In this document: piece by piece, positions 26,574 to 33,451 of the stretch
How positions within the stretch are numbered: the stretch's first letter is position 1
Layout of the letters: each line of letters starts with the position of its first letter
Assembly: GCA_045545235.1 (NCBI GenBank)
Contig: JAZQAN010000025.1
Coordinates: 1-64,000, forward strand
Reading direction: 5' to 3'
From: CAZNKU01 sp045545235
GTDB taxonomy: Bacteria; Bacillota; Clostridia; Monoglobales; Firm-18
Length of the DNA stretch: 64,000 nt
Translations under genes and position numbers: made by a program
The notes under the pieces: generated by a model
The model's database searches: none
What the model was told of the DNA's origin: nothing
Seen by the model: only the letters and a program-made list of their open reading frames with translations

Positions 26574-26602
26574 TTGCATTATTCAAAATGTTGTGATATA
26601 AT
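26574..26602 (+). promoter_or_regulatory. Sigma-A promoter of secG
   Basis: TTGCAT (26574-26579), a 17-nt spacer and TATAAT (26597-26602) are about 48 nt before secG. Confidence 0.7.
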
Positions 26603-26649
26603 GTCAATGTTATATATGTTTAGTTATATCAAACAGGAGGTTATTATAA

Positions 26650-26883
26650 ATGAAAATCGCATTAGTTATTATACACATTATCGTTGCACTTGCTCTTATT
26701 GCTATCGTTTTGATGCAGTCAGGTAAAACAGCAGGTTTGTCAGGTTCAATTGCCGGTGGTGCTGAAACATTTTTCGGTAAAAACAAGGGTAGAACTATTG
26801 ATGCTATTTTGTCAAAGATTACAGCTGCAGCTGCAGTTGTTTTCCTTGTTACATCAGTTGTACTTTGGTTCTTGAACAAGTAA
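26650..26883 (+). CDS. secG: Preprotein translocase subunit SecG
   Basis: SecG is a small membrane partner of SecYE in protein export. The 77-residue protein has two membrane helices (about 3-22 and 55-75). Between them is the signature GKTAGLSGSIAGGAETFFGKN. It heads the conserved secG-rnr-smpB-ssrA order, with CAGGAGG upstream of the ATG. Confidence 0.93.
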   Translation: MKIALVIIHIIVALALIAIVLMQSGKTAGLSGSIAGGAETFFGKNKGRTIDAILSKITAAAAVVFLVTSVVLWFLNK

Positions 26884-26895
26884 GTTGCTAAAATC

Positions 26896-26926
26896 AAACC
26901 GCCGTTATTTTCCGGCGGTTTTTTTG
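26896..26926 (+). terminator. Intrinsic terminator after secG
   Basis: AAACCGCCG and CCGGCGGTTT pair around TTATTTT and are followed by a T run. It probably reduces transcription into rnr. Confidence 0.8.
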
Positions 26927-26973
26927 TTGATAATTTCTTGAAAATTACCGACAATATACTTGGAGTTGATTTT

Positions 26974-28566
26974 ATGGATATAAATAAATTTTTGTATAAT
27001 TATGGCTATAATCCTGAATTTAACCTTGCGGTATCCGATGAAGTAAAGGCTTTTCCTGATAAAATTCCTGAAAGTGAATTTGCTAAAAGAAAATGCCTTT
27101 TTGACTGGCAGATTGTTACAATAGACGGTGATGATTCAAAGGATTTTGATGATGCTGTAAGTATTAAAAAATTGAAAAACGGCAAATTTGAACTTGGAGT
27201 TCATATAGCTGATGTAAGTCATTATGTTACAGAGGGTAGTGCACTTGATGCCGAAGCGTACAACAGAGGTACAAGTGTATATCTTGTTGATACCGTTGTT
27301 CCTATGCTGCCGGAAAAACTTTCAAATGACTTGTGCAGTCTAGTCCCGTATAAGCCTCGTCTTACACTTTCCTGTGTGATGAAAATTGACAGACAGGGCA
27401 ATGTGGAAGATTATAAAATATTTGAGTCTGCAATTAAAAGCTGTGCAAGGCTTACTTATCACAAGGTTTCACAGGTTTTAGAAGGCAATATGTGTGCCAG
27501 AAATGAGTATGTGGATTTTATTGAAATGTTTGAAAATATGCGTGAACTTGCTTTGCTTTTAAGGGACAAACGTATGCGCAGGGGTGCAATAGATTTTGAT
27601 TTTCCCGAGCCTTATTTTGAACTTGATGAGGACGGTAGAATTGCAGATGTTAAGGCAAGGGAACTTTCGATTTCAAATAAGATTATTGAGGAATTTATGC
27701 TTGCTGCAAATGAAACTGTTGCAAAGCATTGTCAAAAGTTTGAAATTCCGTCGGTTTATCGTGTTCACGAAGACCCGGATGCGGAAAAAGTTCAAAAGCT
27801 TGTTAATCTTGTAAATGTTTTCGGGCATAAACTAAAAGTGGGTGATAAGGTTTCGCCAAAGGCAATGCAAAGTCTTTTGTTTCGCGTTGATGGTACAAAT
27901 GCACAAAGGGTTTTAAGTACGGCAATGCTTCGCTCTATGATGAAGGCAAGATACTCGGAAGAAAATCTTGGCCATTTTGGGCTTGCGGCAGATTTTTATT
28001 GCCATTTTACTTCACCTATACGAAGATATCCTGACCTTGTTGTGCATAGAATATTAAAGGAATGGTTAAAAGGTGACCTTGACGAATGGCGTACAACACA
28101 TTATAATAAGATTACACGCCGTGCGGCAGAACAGTCTACTGAAACAGAACTTGGTGCTACCATGGCAGAGCGTGATTATGACGATTTTATGTGCGCAGAG
28201 TATATGGAAGATAAAATTGGTCAAGAATTTAATGGAATAATATCGTCTGTAACGGATTTTGGTTTTTTTGTAGAGCTTCCAAACACCGTTGAAGGACTTG
28301 TGCGTATGGTGGACCTTTCTGACGATTATTATGAATTTAATGAGGATACAATGTTTTTGACCGGAAGACGTACAGGCAGAATTTTCTGTATGGGTCAACC
28401 TGTCAGAGTGCGTCTTGCAAAGGTTAATACTGAACTTAAACAAATAGATTTTGTCCTTGCAGATATGATTGATGACAGTAAAACAAAAGAGGTGAAACAC
28501 AAAGTTGGCAAACAACGGGGTAAACACTCAAAAAAAGGCAGAAAAAAGAAATATCGCTCAAAATAA
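26974..28566 (+). CDS. rnr: RNase R-type exoribonuclease lacking the N-terminal cold-shock domains
   Basis: RNase R degrades structured RNA 3' to 5' and acts with tmRNA on stalled messages. The 530-residue protein begins about 35 residues before the RNB catalytic block TIDGDDSKDFDDAVS (metal aspartates). It has the rest of RNB (YHKVSQ, HFGLAADFYCHFTSPIRRYPDL), an S1 domain (about 435-515) and a lysine/arginine-rich tail. Usual RNase R proteins have 700-800 residues with a helix-turn-helix and two cold-shock domains before RNB; none fit here, because the secG terminator lies just upstream. The start at 26974 has GGAG upstream. It overlaps smpB by 62 bp. Confidence 0.85.
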   Translation: MDINKFLYNYGYNPEFNLAVSDEVKAFPDKIPESEFAKRKCLFDWQIVTIDGDDSKDFDDAVSIKKLKNGKFELGVHIADVSHYVTEGSALDAEAYNRGTSVYLVDTVVPMLPEKLSNDLCSLVPYKPRLTLSCVMKIDRQGNVEDYKIFESAIKSCARLTYHKVSQVLEGNMCARNEYVDFIEMFENMRELALLLRDKRMRRGAIDFDFPEPYFELDEDGRIADVKARELSISNKIIEEFMLAANETVAKHCQKFEIPSVYRVHEDPDAEKVQKLVNLVNVFGHKLKVGDKVSPKAMQSLLFRVDGTNAQRVLSTAMLRSMMKARYSEENLGHFGLAADFYCHFTSPIRRYPDLVVHRILKEWLKGDLDEWRTTHYNKITRRAAEQSTETELGATMAERDYDDFMCAEYMEDKIGQEFNGIISSVTDFGFFVELPNTVEGLVRMVDLSDDYYEFNEDTMFLTGRRTGRIFCMGQPVRVRLAKVNTELKQIDFVLADMIDDSKTKEVKHKVGKQRGKHSKKGRKKKYRSK

Positions 28567-28996
28567 AAAAGCATATCACGATTTTTTTATTGAAGAAACA
28601 ATAGAATGTGGTATAGAGCTTTTCGGAACAGAGGTAAAATCTCTCCGTGAAGGCAGAGTTAATCTTAAGGATAGCTACTGTAATATTGTAAAAGGTGAGG
28701 TTTTTGTAAACGGTATGCATATAAGCCCTTACGAAAAGGGTAATATATTTAATAAGGACCCTATGCGTGTGCGTAAGCTTTTGCTTCATCGCAGGGAAAT
28801 AAATAAACTTATTGGTCTATCTCAGCAGCAGGGGTATGCTCTTATACCTACATCACTTTATTTTCTTGGCTCGAAGGTTAAACTTGAGCTTGCTCTTGCA
28901 AAGGGTAAAAAGCTGTATGATAAACGTGATGACGCCGCAAAACGCGACGCAAAACGTGATATGGACAGAATGCTAAAAGAACGTAACCGTATTTGA
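28505..28996 (+). CDS. smpB: SsrA-binding protein SmpB
   Basis: SmpB binds tmRNA and brings it to stalled ribosomes for trans-translation. The 163-residue protein shows NKKAYHDFFIEE, GIELFGTEVKSLREGRVNLKDSY and the basic C-terminal tail KRDAKRDMDRMLKERNR that enters the empty mRNA channel. The start is TTG, with GAGGTG 10 nt upstream, inside the end of rnr. ssrA follows 44 bp downstream. Confidence 0.94.
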   Translation: MANNGVNTQKKAEKRNIAQNKKAYHDFFIEETIECGIELFGTEVKSLREGRVNLKDSYCNIVKGEVFVNGMHISPYEKGNIFNKDPMRVRKLLLHRREINKLIGLSQQQGYALIPTSLYFLGSKVKLELALAKGKKLYDKRDDAAKRDAKRDMDRMLKERNRI

Positions 28997-29021
28997 CAAA
29001 TGGGGCAATTTAATATATTAT
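28993..29021 (+). promoter_or_regulatory. Sigma-A promoter of ssrA
   Basis: TTGACA (28993-28998, overlapping the smpB stop codon), a 17-nt spacer and TATTAT (29016-29021) end 19 nt before the mature tmRNA 5' end. Confidence 0.75.
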
Positions 29022-29040
29022 ATATATTGCCCTTGAATAT

Positions 29041-29387
29041 GGGGATGCAATGGTTTCGACGGGGGCATTTAAGCAGGATAAGCGGGTAGTGGTCGGGCGC
29101 CACTTTAAAAGCTCGAATTTTTAAAATTAAACGCTAACAAAAATTTAGCATACGCTGCCTAATTATGGCGGCCGTTCTGCCTGAGAGTACCACGGCTTAG
29201 GACAGGGCGTCGAATAGTGGTGAACGTGAATATGCAAAGCTTTGAGCATATCATGAACAATGAAGCTACTGATGTTTACAGATTGTTTGTGTTCTGTAAA
29301 CGGAGGGAATGTTGAACATAAACTAAACTCGTAGAAAGTCTTGTGGCGTGTTTTCGGACAGGAGTTCGATTCTCCTCATCTCCACCA
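29041..29387 (+). ncRNA. ssrA: Transfer-messenger RNA (tmRNA)
   Basis: tmRNA rescues stalled ribosomes and tags the unfinished protein. The 5' end GGGGATG pairs with CATCTCC before the 3' CCA, forming the acceptor stem. GGTTTCGACGGGG at the start and GGAGTTCGATTCTCC (T arm) at the end are diagnostic. The tag frame runs 29133-29162: GCT AAC AAA AAT TTA GCA TAC GCT GCC TAA, giving ANKNLAYAA after the unencoded alanine. It is a one-piece tmRNA with encoded CCA. It lies in the conserved order after smpB. Confidence 0.95.
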
Positions 29388-29424
29388 AAAATTCCTGCAC
29401 ACGAAAGTGTATAGGAATTTTTTT
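29388..29424 (+). terminator. Intrinsic terminator of ssrA
   Basis: AATTCCTGCACAC-GAAA-GTGTATAGGAATT ends in a T run right after the CCA end. Confidence 0.85.
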
Positions 29425-29579
29425 ATTGCAGAGAATCGAACTCCAACGGCTCGAAGCGTAAAGCAAAACAGTTTGGGGAACTGTTTTGTAGGTGAGAGGA
29501 CAGTCATACGGGCACCGCTCGAAGATGCGGTCGGATGACTAACGTGATGTTTCATCACGGATTCTCCTTATCTCCACCA
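29425..29579. mobile_element. Structured element carrying a copy of the tmRNA 3' end
   Basis: Bases 29560-29579 repeat the last 20 bases of tmRNA (29368-29387) with one mismatch. Bases 29431-29444 are an exact inverted copy of the T-arm sequence at 29361-29374. Between them lie three hairpins (about 29465-29490, 29500-29540 and 29543-29559). The arrangement looks like a small element inserted at the ssrA 3' end with target duplication, as integrative elements often do, but it encodes no integrase. An open reading frame across it is not protein-like. Confidence 0.5.
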
Positions 29580-29604
29580 CGTCGCACCAAACTATGCTGT
29601 ATTA

Positions 29605-29633
29605 AAAAAGAACGCCGAGGGCGTTCTTTTTTT
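29605..29633 (+). terminator. Intrinsic terminator
   Basis: AAAAGAACGCC-GAG-GGCGTTCTTTT with flanking A and T runs lies after the tmRNA-related element. It may act in both directions. Confidence 0.8.
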
Positions 29634-29802
29634 ATATGCTTTGTTGCTGCTCCTTTCCCCACAAAGGCAAGCCTTTGCGGGGACCCTTTAAGTCAGTGAT
29701 AAAATTAAAAAAGCACCGTTATGGTAAGGTTTGCCTTGCCATTCGGTGCTTTTACTCGTTTAGGGAATATAGCCATAATAGGGATATTTTAATGATTAAT
29801 CA
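29634..29802. repeat. Intergenic stretch with two hairpins between ssrA and the AraC gene
   Basis: About 29657-29682 forms CCCC(A/G)CAAAGG...CCTTTG(C)GGGG. About 29708-29752 forms a long stem AAAAAGCACCG...CGGTGCTTTTA enclosing ATGGTAAGG/CCTTGCCAT. The second is a good terminator for either strand. No gene is seen. Confidence 0.6.
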
Positions 29803-30651
29803 TTATTTTCGATAGGTTTTTTTGTATTCTGATGGTGGCACACCTGTTTCGGCGACAAAGGCTTTGTAAAAATGGCTATAATCATAATAGCCCAGCAATG
29901 AGCTTATTTCAGAAAGTGTAATGTCACTTTCGTACAAAAATCCTATGGCGTATTCTATTTTTACATTCCGTATAAAATCACTTAAGCATTTTCCGGTTTT
30001 TTGTTTCACAATCTTATTTATGTAATTTGGGTGATATGAAAATTCTTTGGAAATGTTTGTAGCGGATACATCTTTATCATAGTTTAAACGAATATATTCC
30101 ACGATTTTATCAGCAACTCTATCTGAAATTGTAGGTGATGTAACTATTTCTGCAAAAGCAGAACGAATTTGTGAACATACATAAAAATCATAAAATTGTT
30201 CTGTATTATCTGCATAGATTATGTTTTCGATTATTTTTTTGCAATGTTCCCCTTGAAAAACACCACTTTTATTCAAAAAGGTTGCATCTTCAAATTCATA
30301 TATTTCAGAGCAGAGTTCCGGCTTATACTCATCAGTAAAAACACATCCGCTTTCAGTTGTTTTATCATTCTTTTCATTACACATATCAAATGAAATACTG
30401 TAGACAGAAAAATCACTTTTACAAGGCAACATACGGTACAGACTACCGGGAACTAAAAACAAAATATCTCCGCATTGAACCCTTTGAACATTATCGTTTA
30501 TACAAACATCAAAAAAACCGTTTGTCACATACATAAACCGGTACACATATTGTGTCTTCCAAAAACTGATTTTTTTCATCAGATTTTCATTTTGGCGGTA
30601 ATTAACATAATATATGCTATGAAATTTTGGCGAAATGTCATTAACCTTCAT
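29803..30651 (-). CDS. AraC-family transcriptional regulator of the adjacent FAD/GH2 cluster
   Basis: The 282-residue protein has an N-terminal cupin-like sensor domain (about 20-110, VQCGDILFLVPGSLYRMLP) and C-terminal AraC helices (ATNISKEFSYHPNYINKIV and LSEISSLLGYYDYSHFYKAF). It is divergent from the gene set starting at 30772, so it likely activates it in response to a sugar. The inducer is unknown. Confidence 0.82.
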   Translation of the reverse strand: MKVNDISPKFHSIYYVNYRQNENLMKKISFWKTQYVYRFMYVTNGFFDVCINDNVQRVQCGDILFLVPGSLYRMLPCKSDFSVYSISFDMCNEKNDKTTESGCVFTDEYKPELCSEIYEFEDATFLNKSGVFQGEHCKKIIENIIYADNTEQFYDFYVCSQIRSAFAEIVTSPTISDRVADKIVEYIRLNYDKDVSATNISKEFSYHPNYINKIVKQKTGKCLSDFIRNVKIEYAIGFLYESDITLSEISSLLGYYDYSHFYKAFVAETGVPPSEYKKTYRK

Positions 30652-30771
30652 ATTTACTCCTTAAAATGTTTGAATTTTACATGTATAAATTTCCTTATTA
30701 CCTTTAATATTTTAGCTCAGTTGAGTTATAATGTCAATAACAGAACTTGTTTTTTTACATGAGGGAAGCAT

Positions 30772-31515
30772 ATGAATATATACGATACTTTAATTATAGG
30801 CTGTGGATATGCACCTGTGGGATATGCCAAAGCAAACAAAAACACTATAATATGTGAGGAACATCAGGTGTGCGACACAAGTTTTTATTTGCCGTTGAAC
30901 ACATTTTCCTACACACCATATACTCCCGGAACCATAGAAGGGAAAAAACTCCAAAAAGCATTTGAAAACCTTTCAATATTTTCAGGTGAATTTCAAAATA
31001 CTAATGCCTTTGAATGTGCATTTTGCAATTATCTTGTTGAAAATTTCGTAAATATTCTTTTGAAATGCCGTGTTATAAAAGTTAAAAAAAATGACGGAAT
31101 GTATGATGTTATAATACAGACAAACGAAGGAATTTCTCACCTATATACGCGACAAATAATTGATTGCACAAATACACCAAAGAAAAAAATAATTACAGTT
31201 TTATTTACAACACTTAATATAGAAGACACACAAAAAGCGTTATTATCCGTATTTGATGGTGCCGTAATCGAAAAAGCTTTTTATGAAAACAGATATGCAA
31301 TTCACATTGATGTTGGAGACTTGGATGAAAACACAGGCAAGTTGCACATATATAATAATTGGTGTAAACTTGACACTGATTCGAAAATAATATACATTGC
31401 TCCTGTTTTTTCAAGGGAAGGAAATGCAACAAACATACTGTGTGATGGAAATTATCAAAATCCCATTGAGGCGTTTGAAAAAGGATATGCCTACGGTAAG
31501 GGGGTGATGTTATGA
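30772..31515 (+). CDS. FAD/NAD(P)-binding-like protein, small partner of the next oxidoreductase
   Basis: The 247-residue protein starts with a Rossmann-like strand-loop (YDTLIIGCGYAPVGYA, residues 4-19) followed by TIICEE. It lacks the strict GxGxxG motif: the loop reads GCGYAP. The C-terminal part (from about 165) is not recognised, but it ends with EAFEKGYAYGKG, like the FAD-contact end of FAD oxidoreductases. It may be a reduced or decayed paralog working with the next gene, which it overlaps by 4 bp (ATGA). No SD is clear before the ATG (GAGGGAAGC is present). Function unknown. Confidence 0.55.
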   Translation: MNIYDTLIIGCGYAPVGYAKANKNTIICEEHQVCDTSFYLPLNTFSYTPYTPGTIEGKKLQKAFENLSIFSGEFQNTNAFECAFCNYLVENFVNILLKCRVIKVKKNDGMYDVIIQTNEGISHLYTRQIIDCTNTPKKKIITVLFTTLNIEDTQKALLSVFDGAVIEKAFYENRYAIHIDVGDLDENTGKLHIYNNWCKLDTDSKIIYIAPVFSREGNATNILCDGNYQNPIEAFEKGYAYGKGVML

Positions 31516-33437
31516 TACTTTCGACATTAGAAAATGGGAAAGTGGTAAAAAGTATTGTAACTGAAGTTGAATTTGACATTAAATGCGATGTGCTTGTTGT
31601 TGGTGCAGGAAGTGCCGGAGTATATGCCGCAGATGCCGCCGCAAGAAACGGAGCAGATGTAATATTATGTGAAATTGAAGAAAATATAGGCGGTATGCAC
31701 GTTTGCGGAAATGTAAACGGATATTACTATGGTATGATGGGCGGTAAATTTGAAGATGATGACCAAAAAAACAAAAATGACACCGTTTTCTTTTACAATG
31801 GCAGAAATTGGGAACAACGTCAGATACGTGTTGCTGAAAGGCTTATCAAAAGCGGTGTGAAAACACTTTGCCGCCATAGTGCCACAGGACTTTTGATAGA
31901 TGATAATCGCATTGTTGGTATACGGGCTTTTAACGGAAATACCACCTTGGATATTGGTGCAAAAATCACTATTGATGCCACAAGCGACGGACATCTTATA
32001 CGAATGACGAATGTACCGAAAAAATATGGAAAAGATAATGATGGCGTTTATGTTCCGTTTACCACAAGAACACAATACATAAGTGGAGATACTCTGTATT
32101 CATGCAACACGGACAGCGGAATTGTGAACCATTACGATGCAGTTGGTTTTTCAAAACATACAATTGCTTCACACGCCGCATCCTCACAACTTATTAAAGA
32201 AGGTGAATTTGTAAATGTAGCCTTACAGGTTGGTATACGTGAGGGTTTGACATTTGAAGGTGAGGAAACACTTAATTACGGTGATGTTTTACAAAGCAAG
32301 CATCCGGAAAAGATATTATTCTGGGCATATTCTGATTTTGACCGTCACGGATACGAACGTGCACTTGAGGAAGAACTTTTTCAAAATTGGTGGGTAATAA
32401 GCAACCTTGCAACTGTATTAATTACAATAGCCGTTCCTTTTGGAAGTGTAGTTCCGAAAGGAATAAAAGGTTTGGTTACTGCTGGCAGGTGTCTTTCTTG
32501 TGACTCATACACTCATAGTGCAGTGAGAATGAATCGGGATATGTTCCGCATGGGCGAATGTGTTGGAACTGCCGCAGCTTTAGCGGTAAAAAACGGTGTG
32601 GATTTTATGGATATTGACTATGACAAATACTGTGAACTTACAGATAACGGGTGTCGGGATGGTGTATTATCACATGGTTTTTACTATGACGATAGCTACG
32701 AGGTATACTTGCAGAAAATGAAATCCTTAAACAGAACACCCGACCCGAAATATTCTCATTTCAGACCTTGTGATTATATCAGGGAATACTTGGATTTTAA
32801 AACAGATAAAACTCTGCATCTTTTAAAAACAGATGCTCCGGGCCCTGCATTATGGTCTTGTTACATTGAAAAGGACAAAAAAGAAATTTCAAATAAATTA
32901 TATGATATGATGACAGATAACCCTGACTTGTTGCATCGTTATAATTGTGCCATTGCATTGGGGATTACAGGCGATAAAAGAGCAATTCCTGTTCTTAAGG
33001 AAATTGTTGAAAACAGAGATTGTTTCTTCTTTACAGACAACAGACGTTCCAACCAATTTCGCAGTGTTGTTGCTATATGTCTTATGGGCAGATTGGGTAG
33101 TGAAGATGACCTTCCGCTTCTTTATGAAATATTAAAAGATGAAGAATGGGAAAAACCTATGTATCATACTCTTACGCATAATTATCTTTATCATCCTTGT
33201 CCTGACAGAAACTTTGTGTATTTTGCAATGATAACACACCTTTGTGTTGCGATTTACAAAATATACAAGAGAAATAATTTGTCGCTTTCCAAGCTGAATG
33301 AAATATTTACAAAATTCTTTGAGGGTGATAAGGTTTTCCGCAGACTGACACAAACTGACAAGGGCGAGCCTGCATATGAAGAAACAAAAAATTTTATAAA
33401 TACCATATTAAAACTTACAAATATACAAGAGGTATGA
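31512..33437 (+). CDS. FAD-dependent oxidoreductase (FAD_oxidored family)
   Basis: The 641-residue protein has a classic FAD loop VLVVGAGSAGVYAADAAARNG (about residues 29-49) with NIGGMHVCGNVNGYYYGMMGG, the FAD_oxidored pattern. A second FAD block is GLVTAGRCLSCDSYTHSAVRMNRDMFRMGE near 330-360. The C-terminal 180 residues look like HEAT-type helical repeats (IALGITGDKRAIPVLKEIVE). No signal peptide is seen. Such proteins accompany glycoside hydrolase genes in gut bacteria, and sugar oxidation is plausible but unproved. It overlaps the next gene region by ATGA. Confidence 0.75.
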   Translation: MILSTLENGKVVKSIVTEVEFDIKCDVLVVGAGSAGVYAADAAARNGADVILCEIEENIGGMHVCGNVNGYYYGMMGGKFEDDDQKNKNDTVFFYNGRNWEQRQIRVAERLIKSGVKTLCRHSATGLLIDDNRIVGIRAFNGNTTLDIGAKITIDATSDGHLIRMTNVPKKYGKDNDGVYVPFTTRTQYISGDTLYSCNTDSGIVNHYDAVGFSKHTIASHAASSQLIKEGEFVNVALQVGIREGLTFEGEETLNYGDVLQSKHPEKILFWAYSDFDRHGYERALEEELFQNWWVISNLATVLITIAVPFGSVVPKGIKGLVTAGRCLSCDSYTHSAVRMNRDMFRMGECVGTAAALAVKNGVDFMDIDYDKYCELTDNGCRDGVLSHGFYYDDSYEVYLQKMKSLNRTPDPKYSHFRPCDYIREYLDFKTDKTLHLLKTDAPGPALWSCYIEKDKKEISNKLYDMMTDNPDLLHRYNCAIALGITGDKRAIPVLKEIVENRDCFFFTDNRRSNQFRSVVAICLMGRLGSEDDLPLLYEILKDEEWEKPMYHTLTHNYLYHPCPDRNFVYFAMITHLCVAIYKIYKRNNLSLSKLNEIFTKFFEGDKVFRRLTQTDKGEPAYEETKNFINTILKLTNIQEV

Positions 33438-33451
33438 AAGAGGGGGACTAT

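Noticed and set aside
29341..29538. A 65-codon plus-strand reading frame spanning the tmRNA 3' end and the following repeat.
   Set aside because: It runs through the tmRNA acceptor stem, its terminator and hairpins, and the protein has no family features. It is a by-product of the repeat element.
29559..29579. A possible tRNA gene ending in CCA after ssrA.
   Set aside because: Only the 3' end resembles a tRNA or tmRNA; there is no anticodon arm or matching 5' acceptor strand upstream. It is better read as a copy of the tmRNA end.
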